Of a DNA stretch of 64,000 nt, positions 1 through 8,215 are shown in pieces. The DNA is from Symmachiella dynata (GTDB taxonomy: Bacteria; Planctomycetota; Planctomycetia; Planctomycetales; Planctomycetaceae): assembly GCF_007747995.1 (NCBI RefSeq), contig NZ_CP036276.1, forward strand, positions 6,562,001 through 6,626,000, given 5' to 3'. The notes beneath the pieces were generated by a model that was given only the letters and a program-made list of their open reading frames with translations, ran no database searches and had not been told where the DNA came from. A program made the position numbers and the translations under genes. The stretch's first letter is position 1. The number at the start of each line of letters is the position of its first letter.

Positions 1-2
1 CA

Positions 3-146
3 GATCAACTATCACCAAACGCAACAGCCAACGCCAAACAAAAATACGAAGCCGCCCTCGCCGCCCTAAAATCCCGCAACACGGAGGACGCGAAATTCTT
101 CGCCGAACAAATCAAAACAGCGGCCGAGGTATTTGCGGAGCCATAG
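3..146 (+). CDS. C-terminal end of an unidentified protein (cut by the window edge)
   Basis: The frame is open from the left edge and stops at 144-146, leaving the last 47 residues of a protein whose start lies outside. The tail is rich in Ala, Lys and Glu and looks helical, with a pattern like AKQKYEAALAALKSR followed by FAEQIKTAAEVFAEP. No motif allows a family call. It runs in the same direction as the sialidase gene, with a gap of about 47 bases, so the two could share a transcript. The coding call rests on codon usage like the neighbours and on the plausible amphipathic helix; the function is unknown. Confidence 0.55.
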   Translation, partial: DQLSPNATANAKQKYEAALAALKSRNTEDAKFFAEQIKTAAEVFAEP

Positions 147-193
147 TCTCTCCTCTCAATCAAACTTTCTGCACCCCCTGCCGAAGGGAACTC

Positions 194-1390
194 ATGCACT
201 TACGAATCCCACTCGCCACGCTCCTATTCTTGATCGCGTTTTGCACCGCCCCCGAAATGTCGCGCACCACGCTGCGGGCTGCTGATAGCGAAACGGCACA
301 AAACGCCACCACGCTCTTCGAACTGGGCGAGGGGAAAGAGAGCAAATATGGTTTTCGTATCCCCGCGCTGGCGCGGACCAACTCGGGCACTTTGCTGGCG
401 TTTGCCGAACGGCGTCTTGGTCTGCACGACCATGCTGAAAACGATATTGTGCTGCGCCGCAGTCTCGATGGCGGTCGCAGTTGGCAGCCGTTGCAAATCG
501 TCGCCGAAGCGGGAGGTGATTCGCTGAATGATCCCTGCGTTGTTGTGCTGGACAGTGGACGCATTCTCCTGCGGTACACACATTTCCCCAAGGGCGTGCA
601 TGCCCGCACGACCAAACACACCGTCATCGCCGAACCGGGTTACGGCGGGCCGAAAAATGTGCGTCTGTTTTTGACACACTCCGATGATGACGGCAAGACT
701 TGGTCGAAACCGCGCGACGTCACGCGAGACATGCGGCGTAAAACGGCGATCTCTGTCGGCAGCCCTGGCGCTGCTTTGCAATTGACCCGCGGTCCGCATC
801 AGGGGCGCATCGTGTTCCCCAATTACGAAGTCTATCACCTGGGCGGCGACAAACGAAAATCGGTGAATAGCGTTTCGTATAGCGACGATGGCGGCGCCAC
901 TTGGAAACTCTCAGAGACGATTGCCGAACCGGGGCCAAAGGGTTTCGGAAACGAAGCCCAGTTGGCCGAACTGGCCGGCGGCGGCATCCTCCTGTCGGCC
1001 CGTGACCAAGAAGGCGGGACCTTTCGGAAACTTTCGGTCAGCAGCGACGGCGGAGAAACTTGGTCACCGCACCGACTGGCCACTGATCTGCTCACCCCGC
1101 AATGCATGTCCAGCGTCATGCGCTATTCCTGGCCCAACGACCAGCAAGCGGGCGTGCTCTTGCACACCTTGCCGCACACCAAGGACAAACGCGCCAACGG
1201 CACGATCATGATCAGTCGCGACGAAGGGAAATCCTGGAAACCGGCCCGCGTAATCGTCCCGGCCGGTTTCGAATACAGCTGCCTAATCCGCTTTCCAGAC
1301 GGCGACATCGGCTGCCTGTACGAGACAGACCACTGCCGCTCAATCGATTTCCAACGCCTGAACGCACAGACAATCCTCGGCGATCAATAA
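194..1390 (+). CDS. Exported sialidase (neuraminidase) / BNR-repeat glycosidase
   Basis: A 398-residue protein with an N-terminal signal peptide (residues 1-30, hydrophobic core LLFLIAFC), predicted to act outside the cytoplasm. It has the sialidase hallmarks: an FRIP motif at 54-57 whose arginine would bind the substrate carboxylate, and five Asp boxes (S-x-D-x-G-x-T/S-W) near residues 90, 163, 230, 283 and 341, spaced as in a six-bladed propeller. A GNEAQLAEL segment near 252 could carry the catalytic glutamate and IGCLYE near 372 the tyrosine. The family releases terminal sialic acids, although many planctomycete members act on unknown glycans. Length is normal for a single-domain enzyme. 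It converges with the next gene at a 22-base gap. Confidence 0.88.
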   Translation: MHLRIPLATLLFLIAFCTAPEMSRTTLRAADSETAQNATTLFELGEGKESKYGFRIPALARTNSGTLLAFAERRLGLHDHAENDIVLRRSLDGGRSWQPLQIVAEAGGDSLNDPCVVVLDSGRILLRYTHFPKGVHARTTKHTVIAEPGYGGPKNVRLFLTHSDDDGKTWSKPRDVTRDMRRKTAISVGSPGAALQLTRGPHQGRIVFPNYEVYHLGGDKRKSVNSVSYSDDGGATWKLSETIAEPGPKGFGNEAQLAELAGGGILLSARDQEGGTFRKLSVSSDGGETWSPHRLATDLLTPQCMSSVMRYSWPNDQQAGVLLHTLPHTKDKRANGTIMISRDEGKSWKPARVIVPAGFEYSCLIRFPDGDIGCLYETDHCRSIDFQRLNAQTILGDQ

Positions 1391-1412
1391 CTCAATTGGG
1401 GGGGCGGCGAAT

Positions 1413-1778
1413 TCACCAGACCTCAGGGCTGGTTAAATCGATTTCATCCTCGCTCGGGATTCGCCAACCAGAGCGTTCCATGTGCCGAACGAATTCATCC
1501 GAGATTTGTAGATGGTGCTCAGCAACGTAGAAAGACAACGCATCCGGCCAAACGTACACCCCATCCGTATATAACCCCGTGACGTTGTGAACGATGCTAG
1601 GATCGGATTGCTCGCCCCGCCCACCGGGGGAAAACGCCACCAAATGCCCCTCAGTCAGGTACCGAACAATTTTCTCTTCGTCCTGGACGGCGTGGCTGCG
1701 GAACAGACTCTCCATGGGAATGCCATCATTGATTCCCAATCCAAACTCTCGAAAGAAGCCCTCTTTACGTAGTTTCAT
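1413..1778 (-). CDS. Conserved hypothetical protein, small acidic cytoplasmic
   Basis: A 121-residue protein without signal peptide or membrane segment. A core reading LYTDGVYVWPDALSFYV, followed by a helix ending in FVRHMERSGWRIP, recalls small actinobacterial and planctomycete hypotheticals that share a TDGVWVWP-type motif. No biochemical role is known to me. It lies 24 bases downstream of the 1803-2696 gene on the same strand, so the two are probably cotranscribed. Such small partners sometimes are immunity or accessory proteins, but nothing here proves that. The reading frame is convincing because the motif is ordered and codon use matches the neighbours. Confidence 0.6.
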   Translation of the reverse strand: MKLRKEGFFREFGLGINDGIPMESLFRSHAVQDEEKIVRYLTEGHLVAFSPGGRGEQSDPSIVHNVTGLYTDGVYVWPDALSFYVAEHHLQISDEFVRHMERSGWRIPSEDEIDLTSPEVW

Positions 1779-1802
1779 GAGGCACCCTTTGGCAACGGCC
1801 TG

Positions 1803-2696
1803 CTACACAGTGTCGTTGTCTTGCAAAGCAGATTCAAAGGCGGTCCAGAAACTGTGGTCGCGGGCGTATTGATCGGGTGGCGTTTGATTTTTGAAAGACT
1901 CAAGCGATTCGAGCGCCTTGCGGGCTTTATTCAAATAGGAATAGTCAGAACTGGCCATCGGATTGACGAAGTCCGCATCCCCCGGTTCGGAGCGACCGAG
2001 AAATCGGCCGTTGTCATCAACTCGTATGTTGGCCAGCAGAATCTCCGATGTCATTTGCAGTTCGCGCGTCATCCGCTCGGAGAAACTCAAACCAGCAGTC
2101 GCCTCTTCCCAGGCATCAGCAACCGCGCGCGGAGTGTGGCTGTCGGGAAAACGCAGCGAATACCCGATGCCCGACTGGGTCAGACCGTCGTGGTTCAAGT
2201 CGACTTGGGCCGGCGGAGGCAACAGAAGATTCAAAGCTCCTTCGTCCGACAACGCGTCTACGTTGATCGGCTGTGCCAAATGGTGAACGTGTTGAATCGT
2301 TTCCAATTGGTCGTCGCTGAGACTACTGAGAAACGCTTGCGGCGCCGCATAAGCGCCGGCATCGTGAGCCTCGACCATTAACTCGCTAAAATCCTCCAAG
2401 GTCGACTCGGCCGCATCCAAGGTGGTGTACCGCGTGTGCCCCGAGACATTCAACCACTCGTGCCAACTGTCGGTAATTTCGTCGGCAGTCACTGCGGAAC
2501 CGTCGCTCGCCTCAGCGGAGGCATAGCCGCTGCGGCCCACGGACGACAAAATATCCGTGAAGACTTGTTGCACGCCCCGCTCGGCGGCAACGCGTTGCGT
2601 GTTGGCCGTGACGAGCACCGATTCGTTGGCCTGAACTCTCATGACTCCGGCTTCCTTGCGCATGAAACTGGGCGAGCGGAATGACACTAAGCCCAT
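1803..2696 (-). CDS. Unrecognised protein with an EF-hand-like segment
   Basis: A 297-residue protein from the ATG at 2696; a GTG at 2720 gives a low-complexity Gly-rich extension and is less likely. There is no clear signal peptide or membrane segment. The body is acidic, mostly helical, and contains a DLNHDGLTQSGIGYSL segment that resembles an EF-hand calcium loop (D-x-N-x-D-G). I do not recognise the family. Helical stretches such as LSFSERMTRELQMTSEILL and a Ser/Asp-rich middle suggest a structural or regulated protein rather than a classic enzyme. It precedes the 121-residue gene by 24 bases on the same strand. The pair could be a two-gene unit of unknown purpose. Confidence 0.5.
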   Translation of the reverse strand: MGLVSFRSPSFMRKEAGVMRVQANESVLVTANTQRVAAERGVQQVFTDILSSVGRSGYASAEASDGSAVTADEITDSWHEWLNVSGHTRYTTLDAAESTLEDFSELMVEAHDAGAYAAPQAFLSSLSDDQLETIQHVHHLAQPINVDALSDEGALNLLLPPPAQVDLNHDGLTQSGIGYSLRFPDSHTPRAVADAWEEATAGLSFSERMTRELQMTSEILLANIRVDDNGRFLGRSEPGDADFVNPMASSDYSYLNKARKALESLESFKNQTPPDQYARDHSFWTAFESALQDNDTV

Positions 2697-2948
2697 TTTC
2701 GACGCCCCACCACCCCCCACTTGAGGTCCCCCAGCAACTCAAAAGTGCCGATCGTGCACAACCTACGGGTTCGACCTGTCAGGAAGCCTGTTAAACATAG
2801 GCAAGATTTGCGGGCCACACTGGGGAATCAACAGCACGGGTGGCCGCGATAGCGCCAGCTATCGGGGCGGGCAAAGCCCGCAAGAAGCCGCAATTATACC
2901 GCTGCCAACCGAACAGCTAGCGACTACCAAGTCTCGCGTTTGATTCAC

Positions 2949-2980
2949 CCTGGTTCCCAAACTGGAGCTTGGGAACCAGG
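2949..2980. repeat. Perfect 12-bp inverted repeat (hairpin)
   Basis: CCTGGTTCCCAA at 2949-2960 is the exact reverse complement of TTGGGAACCAGG at 2969-2980, with an 8-base loop. It lies 69 bases downstream of the DUF2314-ankyrin gene stop (minus strand), where it could act in transcript ending or stability. There is no T-run beside it, so it is not a classic terminator. Confidence 0.6.
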
Positions 2981-3004
2981 GTCATAGCAGCGTGGCAATT
3001 GCGA

Positions 3005-3050
3005 CTTCTTGTGCCAAACAGTACACCGATTGCGTTGTAATCGTTGCCAC
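3005..3050 (+). repeat. 46-bp imperfect direct repeat, copy 1
   Basis: Matches 3932-3977 at 38 of 46 positions with no gaps; all eight differences are transitions. The two copies flank the DUF2314-ankyrin gene. This copy ends 11 bases from the gene's stop codon. Confidence 0.65.
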
Positions 3051-3060
3051 TGACGGGCCG

Positions 3061-3885
3061 TTACACGTTGGATTGCGTATCGAGATAATCCGCTATTTCA
3101 GACCAGCCGATTCCTCGCGCCAGGTTCGAGGCTGTTCGCCCGGAGGGAGTCCTTGCGGCAATATCAGCTCCATATTTGACGAGCAGCTTCACAACTCCAA
3201 AGTTTCCTGCCAACGCGTCACAATGCAGCAGCGTAAAGCCCTCGTCGTTAACCGTACGCACAGTCTCTCGATCGGCCTGCAGTTGCTCTTCAATTACTTC
3301 CATCATGTTGACGCACATCGGATGGTCGCTAAAGCCGACCGGCTGGCTGTTTTGCTTTGACCGACCCCCAAATAAACTGGAAACAAATCCGCCGAAAGAC
3401 TTCTTCCCTCGTTCAATTTCTATTTGAGTCTCCGTCGGGTCGCCAAAATCAAGGCCCCAAGCTTTGTCATGTTGCTTGCGTTCATTGCGGCCCATCTTGG
3501 CCCGCATCGCATTGACCGTAAATCCGCCATAGGCTCGGCCATCGACTGTCATCATCCAATCGGTAAGTTGAGCGAACGGCACCTGCACCGAATCGCCTTG
3601 CCGAACCGAAGTCAGCCAGTTTGGGGAGTTGAGGAGTTCACCGGTTAGCGTCTCCCCGTCAAAACCCACCTCGCCGATCCACATTTGCTCGAAATCTGAG
3701 TGGCCATCAGTTCGTGGACCGTCGGTGAACGGCAACTTCACCATAGCCATGTCCAAACCTGGAATGATCCGTCGCCGTTCCCACGACAACTCTCTCCAGA
3801 AATACTTGAATGATCCCTGCGCAGCCTCATTCGCCTTCCGCATTGCCGGATCATCATCATCAAACATGAAAATTGGTTCGCTCAC
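3061..3885 (-). CDS. DUF2314 domain protein with C-terminal ankyrin repeats
   Basis: A 274-residue cytoplasmic protein. Residues 9-135 match the DUF2314 pattern: an N-terminal helix with MRKANEAAQGSFKYFWREL, then the signature WMMTVDGRAYGGFTV at 110-124 followed by NAMRAKM. DUF2314 has no established function. A linker with FGGFVSSLFGG leads to two ankyrin-type units: NDEGFTLLHCDALAGNFGVV at 213-232 and TPSGRTASNLARGIGWSEI at 246-264. Ankyrin repeats bind proteins, so the architecture suggests an adaptor. It has no same-strand partner within 220 bases. Both flanks carry copies of a diverged 46-base direct repeat, which hints that this cassette may have been inserted or duplicated as a unit. 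Confidence 0.75.
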   Translation of the reverse strand: MSEPIFMFDDDDPAMRKANEAAQGSFKYFWRELSWERRRIIPGLDMAMVKLPFTDGPRTDGHSDFEQMWIGEVGFDGETLTGELLNSPNWLTSVRQGDSVQVPFAQLTDWMMTVDGRAYGGFTVNAMRAKMGRNERKQHDKAWGLDFGDPTETQIEIERGKKSFGGFVSSLFGGRSKQNSQPVGFSDHPMCVNMMEVIEEQLQADRETVRTVNDEGFTLLHCDALAGNFGVVKLLVKYGADIAARTPSGRTASNLARGIGWSEIADYLDTQSNV

Positions 3886-3931
3886 GGTTAATGCTCGCTA
3901 TTGATCAAATTCGGTTATGCGAAAGTCTCAC

Positions 3932-3977
3932 CTTCTTGTGCCGAACGGCACACCGATTACGTTACAATTGCTGCCAC
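3932..3977 (+). repeat. 46-bp imperfect direct repeat, copy 2
   Basis: Second copy of the 3005-3050 repeat, 46 bases upstream of the start of the minus-strand DUF2314-ankyrin gene. Nearby, CGAAGCTCCGCTTCG (about 3993-4007) and AGCGAAGCAGAGCTTCGCGA (about 4050-4070) form small hairpins. Confidence 0.65.
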
Positions 3978-4108
3978 CCTTCACCCGATTTCTCGAAGCT
4001 CCGCTTCGAGTGATCATCTCGATAGCAAACCTTACAGTCATTCCAATCAGCGAAGCAGAGCTTCGCGAAATGGCGTTCCAAGTCGGAGCTTAAGAACCAA
4101 AAGCAACT

Positions 4109-4426
4109 TCATTTGTTACGCGAACTCAAGTAACTAAGCACTTGATACACAAATCCCCAAAGTATTCCAAAAGACAATCCCAGAGCTATCCAAAAAGCCC
4201 CGTCGTTGCTCGAACCATCGATGGATCCTATCGGTGTCATCATCAACAGAAGTTCCATCAGTGCCCCAATTGCCAGCCCAATCATGCCGCAGACCAAACA
4301 AAACACCCCGCGCCCGATCCGGTCACTCAATGAATGTTCAGCTCCTTTGGTAGGAAGCATTAAAACCACTGTCAGAGCAAAAAAGACGATTGCTAATGGA
4401 ATTGAATATTGGAAGACGCTAGACAT
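4109..4426 (-). CDS. Small membrane protein of unknown function
   Basis: A 105-residue protein starting at the ATG at 4426; the longer frame to 4489 adds a polar tail before the first hydrophobic helix and is not preferred. Three hydrophobic segments are visible: IPLAIVFFALTVVLM near residue 9, GVFCLVCGMIGLAIGALMELLLM near 40, and FWIALGLSFGILWGFVYQVL near 80. The protein is therefore probably an inner-membrane three-helix protein. No family is recognised. It follows the esterase gene on the same strand with a gap of about 65 bases and may be cotranscribed with it. Confidence 0.6.
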   Translation of the reverse strand: MSSVFQYSIPLAIVFFALTVVLMLPTKGAEHSLSDRIGRGVFCLVCGMIGLAIGALMELLLMMTPIGSIDGSSNDGAFWIALGLSFGILWGFVYQVLSYLSSRNK

Positions 4427-4492
4427 TGGGTAAGACTCCTCAATTCTAGTCGGGCCCCCCGGTGATTCCGTGGTTCGCTCGACGCGCAAAAA

Positions 4493-5476
4493 TCACTCCA
4501 TCAACCCGCGCTCCTGCAACCACTCCACAAACGCCGTCGGCCATTGGTTGATCGGATTGCCGCGGTCCTTGATGCCGTAACCGTGGCCCCCCTTTTCGCG
4601 AACAAAGGTGGTGCAGGGGACGCCCGCGTCTTTGCAGGCAGCGGCGAATTGGTGGGTGTTTTTGACCGGGACGGCGGTGTCATCTTCTGTATGCACTAAG
4701 AACGACGGTGGCGTGTTCTTTGAAACATGCAGTTCGTTGGAGTATTGGCGAATCTGCTGCGGCGTCGGGTTTTCGCCAAAGGCCGTTTTTTGATAACGGC
4801 CGCCGGTGAGTTCGTTTCGTAGTGAAACCAATGGATAGCCCAATCCAACAAAATCGGGACGGCAACTTTGCCGCTCGACTGGGTCCAAGGAGCTGCGTTG
4901 TCCCGGATCGAAATGCGTGGCCGCATACGAAGCGATTGATCCGCCGGCGGAAAAACCAAACACGCCGATCATCTGCGGATCAATGTTCCACTGCGCCGCT
5001 CGCGCCCGCGTGAGCCGAATCGCGCGCTGCACGTCAGCCGTCGCCGCGCTGATCCCATAAAAATGAGCTTTCGATTCCGCTGTCCGGTACTTGAGCACAA
5101 TGCCGGCGACGCCGTGCTGGTTCAGAAACTTCGCAAAATCAATTCCTTCCTTGTCGATCACCACCCGCGAGAATCCACCGCCGGGGCAAATCACGATCGC
5201 CGCGGTCGGTTGCTTGGCTTTCGGCAAATACACTGTGATCGTTGGCCGGTGCACCTGGGAGATGCTGCGATCGCGATACCCCTTGTCTGCGCCTCGATCG
5301 ACCACAATTTCCGCTTCGTCAATGTTCTCCGACCCGGGTGCATCCCCCGTCCACAACGGTAGCTCGATCGGTTCCGCCGCAAAAGCAGACAGCGGACCGG
5401 AAAGCACCACAAGCTGGAGCAAAAACGCTGCATACCGGCGGAATGAAAGAGTCGTTGTGGAATCGATAGGAATCAT
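4493..5476 (-). CDS. Exported alpha/beta-hydrolase esterase (BD-FAE / acetylxylan esterase-like)
   Basis: A 327-residue protein with an N-terminal signal segment (hydrophobic core FLLQLVVLSGPLSAFA, ending near residue 34). The alpha/beta-hydrolase features are ordered: an oxyanion-hole loop VIVCPGGGFS, the nucleophile elbow GVFGFSAGGS, the acid loop HTEDDTAVP and the histidine in GGHGYG near the C-terminus. The family includes acetylxylan esterases, feruloyl esterases and related carbohydrate deacylases. An exported location and planctomycete context suggest cleavage of acyl groups from polysaccharides; the substrate cannot be read from the sequence. About 400 bases separate its start from the divergent ABC block. 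Confidence 0.85.
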   Translation of the reverse strand: MIPIDSTTTLSFRRYAAFLLQLVVLSGPLSAFAAEPIELPLWTGDAPGSENIDEAEIVVDRGADKGYRDRSISQVHRPTITVYLPKAKQPTAAIVICPGGGFSRVVIDKEGIDFAKFLNQHGVAGIVLKYRTAESKAHFYGISAATADVQRAIRLTRARAAQWNIDPQMIGVFGFSAGGSIASYAATHFDPGQRSSLDPVERQSCRPDFVGLGYPLVSLRNELTGGRYQKTAFGENPTPQQIRQYSNELHVSKNTPPSFLVHTEDDTAVPVKNTHQFAAACKDAGVPCTTFVREKGGHGYGIKDRGNPINQWPTAFVEWLQERGLME

Positions 5477-5876
5477 GATCTTGGATGTCTGTGAGAGCAG
5501 GATGGTGGATTATCCACTTCGTGAGGAGCGGTTCTTAGGCCCATCATGGGACGAAAACAGGTACCGGATCAAGGGGGAGTCGGAATTTCGGATTTTTTCT
5601 CGTTGTTAAAAAAATCGCTTCCAACATTCCTCAGATCTATCGCGTAGTTATTGCAATTGAGTTGCGGATAGAGTATTTCCGTAGCAACCCGGCAATTGCC
5701 TGCTTCGACTGCTTGACTCGAACGGGATATCCGCAAAGATGAAGGCCACAGCCAACAGCGCACAGCTGCGACGGTTGTTGCAAACAACTGAAATGAAATC
5801 ACTTACGAAATGCGCCCTCCGCTAAAAACTGGCCGAGATCGTGTCCGCAGTCACTCCCGGATGATATGGAGCCGGA
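5477..5876. other. Divergent intergenic region, promoters expected
   Basis: Some 400 bases separate the esterase (minus) from the ABC ATPase (plus). It should hold promoters for both directions. It is AT-richer than its surroundings around 5590-5680, but I see no confident -35/-10 pair, riboswitch or RNA gene. Small frames in it look non-coding. Confidence 0.4.
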
Positions 5877-6551
5877 ATGTCGTTAGAACTTAAAGGGGTC
5901 CGCAAAAGCTACACCGAGCCGGACGGCACGAAACTGCCGATTTTGGACGTGGAGCATTTCGCGCTGGAAAAAGGAGAGCAGGTCGTCCTGGTCGGCGAAA
6001 GCGGCGGTGGAAAAACGACCTTGCTCAACGTGATCTCGGGCATCACCCAAGCCGATGCGGGAACCATCGCCGTCGATGGCTACGACTTGACCGGCATGAT
6101 GGAGGTCAAACGCGATCGGTTTCGCGCGGAGCGGATTGGGTTTGTCTTCCAAACGTTCAATCTGTTGGACGCCTTCACCGCTTTAGAAAACGTGATGCTG
6201 GGCATGAGCTTCGCCGGCAACACAGGCGGCAAAAAAGTCGCTCAGGAACTGTTGGAACGGGTCGGTTTGGGACATCGCCTCCATCACCGTCCCGGTACGC
6301 TTTCGGTCGGTGAACAACAACGCGTGGCCGTCGCCCGCTCGTTGGCCAACCAACCCTCGTTGTTACTGGCTGACGAACCGACCGCCAACGTCGACGTCAA
6401 AAACCAGGAGTTGGTCTTAAAGCTGATTCGCGATGCCTGCAGCGAACGAAACGTTTCGTTGTTGTTGGTCACGCACTCGCTGGACGTTGCCGGTCAATTC
6501 GAGCGGACGGAACGACTGGGAGATTTCAATAAACCGGGAGGGTCGAAATGA
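5877..6551 (+). CDS. ABC transporter ATP-binding protein, LolD/MacB type
   Basis: A 224-residue cytoplasmic ATPase. It has a Walker A GESGGGKTT (residues 40-48), a Q-loop in GFVFQTFNLLDAF, the signature LSVGEQQRVAVARSLA (unusual SVGEQ in place of LSGGQ), and Walker B LLLADEPTANVD with an H-loop in LLVTHS. Length and motifs match the LolD/MacB/FtsE group, whose permeases work as mechanotransmission devices on lipoproteins, peptides or envelope components rather than as simple pores. The stop overlaps the next start by four bases (ATGA), so ATPase and permease are translationally coupled. GGAG lies a few bases before the ATG. Together with the next genes it opens a six-gene co-directional block. 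Confidence 0.92.
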   Translation: MSLELKGVRKSYTEPDGTKLPILDVEHFALEKGEQVVLVGESGGGKTTLLNVISGITQADAGTIAVDGYDLTGMMEVKRDRFRAERIGFVFQTFNLLDAFTALENVMLGMSFAGNTGGKKVAQELLERVGLGHRLHHRPGTLSVGEQQRVAVARSLANQPSLLLADEPTANVDVKNQELVLKLIRDACSERNVSLLLVTHSLDVAGQFERTERLGDFNKPGGSK

Positions 6552-7963
6552 ACCTAGTCACGATCGCATGGAAAAGCATTCGGCAACGGGCCTTGGCATC
6601 GTCGCTCACGGCGCTGAGCGTTGCACTGGGCGTTACGTTGATGGTCACGGTGTTGGTCATGCACGGTGTCATTTTTAAAACATTCAATCAGCCCGCCACG
6701 GGGTACGACCTAATCGTCGGCGCCAAAGGCAGCTCGTTGCAATTGGTACTCAACACGATTTTCCACCTCGGCAAACCGGTCGAGAACATTCCCTACCTGT
6801 ATTACAAAGACCTCAAAGCCAACCCGCGTATCGAAGCAGCCATTCCCCTCGCGCTGGGCGATACCACCCAACAGGGGGGCTTTCGCATCATGGGCACGAT
6901 TCCGGAGTTCTTCGGCGTCGAATACATGCCGGGCAAAAAGTACGGCGTCTATAAAGGCGGCCGGTACATCTCCAAGCCGTTCGACGCTGTCATCGGTGCT
7001 TCGGTCGCCCGTGAGAACAATTGGGACATCGGCAGCACCTTCAAACCGGTCCACGGGGTCGACGACGGCTTGGGCGATGCACACGTGCATGATGAAGAAT
7101 TCACCGTCGTCGGGGTCCTAGGTCGCACCGGTACACCAAACGACAAAGGGGTCTTCGTGCACCTCGATGGGTTTTACATGATCGAAGGACATGAAAAACC
7201 GGCCGACGAAGCCGCCGCAAAGGCAGCTGCGCTGGCCAAAATGAAAGGCGAAGCCGTACCTGCCGCAACAGGCCACGATGAGTCAGAACATGGCGACGAC
7301 GGGCACGGTGATGATGCACACGACGATCACGGGCACGGTGCCGACGCGCATAGCGATGAGCCGCACGACGCACATGCCGGCCACCATCACCACAATCATG
7401 GCCCAATCCCCGATGAACAAAAAGAAGTCACGGCAGTTTTGATTCGCACCAAATCGCCGATCGTCACGCCGCAGTTGCAGGGCTTCATCAACGACCAACC
7501 TGAGGCTCAGGCGGTCAGTCCGATTCAACAGATCAGCATGTTGTTCTCGACATTCATCGACAACGTGCAGTTGATGCTGTTGGTGTTGATCACCATGATC
7601 ATCTTGGTGTCGGGTGTGGGGATTTTTGTGAGCATTTACAATTCCATGTCGGATCGCAAACGCGAGATCGCCATCATGCGAGCTCTCGGAGCGCGACGGG
7701 GAAGCGTGTTTGCCATCATTCTGGCCGAATCAATTTTGCTCTGTGTGGGCGGCGGAATTCTGGGCGTCCTGCTTGGACATGGATTGGTTTTCGCCGCAGC
7801 CCCATATGTCGAAGCCAAAAGCGGCATCGTCATGAATCCGTGGGCGTTTGAATGGTTTGAACTGATTTTGATCCCCGCACTGGTTGTACTGGCTTCCCTA
7901 GTGGGAATGGTGCCTGGGATGACAGCTTATCGCACCGATGTGGCCAAAGCACTGTCCAACTAA
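6548..7963 (+). CDS. FtsX/MacB-like ABC permease with a histidine-rich extracytoplasmic loop
   Basis: A 471-residue permease with the MacB layout: a first membrane helix at about 15-43, a large extracytoplasmic domain, then three helices near 338-365, 390-417 and 436-460 with the FtsX core motif SDRKREIAIMRALGARR between them. The extracytoplasmic domain contains a striking stretch at residues 243-284 with 14 histidines in 42 residues, mixed with Asp and Glu (for example DDHGHGADAHSD and HAGHHHHNHG). Such loops bind zinc, nickel or similar ions in metal transporters and chaperones. The family otherwise handles lipoproteins, antibiotics or peptides. The loop, and the DUF3299 genes that follow, argue for a metal-linked role; this is inference. 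The gap to the next gene is about 250 bases. Confidence 0.9.
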   Translation: MNLVTIAWKSIRQRALASSLTALSVALGVTLMVTVLVMHGVIFKTFNQPATGYDLIVGAKGSSLQLVLNTIFHLGKPVENIPYLYYKDLKANPRIEAAIPLALGDTTQQGGFRIMGTIPEFFGVEYMPGKKYGVYKGGRYISKPFDAVIGASVARENNWDIGSTFKPVHGVDDGLGDAHVHDEEFTVVGVLGRTGTPNDKGVFVHLDGFYMIEGHEKPADEAAAKAAALAKMKGEAVPAATGHDESEHGDDGHGDDAHDDHGHGADAHSDEPHDAHAGHHHHNHGPIPDEQKEVTAVLIRTKSPIVTPQLQGFINDQPEAQAVSPIQQISMLFSTFIDNVQLMLLVLITMIILVSGVGIFVSIYNSMSDRKREIAIMRALGARRGSVFAIILAESILLCVGGGILGVLLGHGLVFAAAPYVEAKSGIVMNPWAFEWFELILIPALVVLASLVGMVPGMTAYRTDVAKALSN

Positions 7964-8215
7964 CGGTTGACTCTGTCGGCGATACGTATCGCGCAAAATC
8001 CAGCGGCACGCAGGAAAAGACCTCGGCGTCAGTCAACGTTTTGACGGACGAGGGGTAGTCCTGCGCTAGTTTGATGATATGATAGTACCTGATGCGTTTC
8101 CTTGCGTTTCTTCCCTGATGCGTGAGGCCGCTCACGGTCCAGAACTGTCAAACTGTTTTATCTTGTTATTTCATTGCGTTAATCTAGGACCTGAACTGAC
8201 GACAGGGTGGCGATT

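Larger units (their letters stand above)
2697..3060. other. Intergenic region with small hairpins, no gene seen
   Basis: About 360 bases between two minus-strand genes. It holds several short inverted repeats, including GATAGCGCCAGCTATC near 2848 and the strong hairpin at 2949-2980, and ends in the first copy of a 46-base repeat (3005-3050). No open frame here has a convincing start or composition. Confidence 0.5.
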
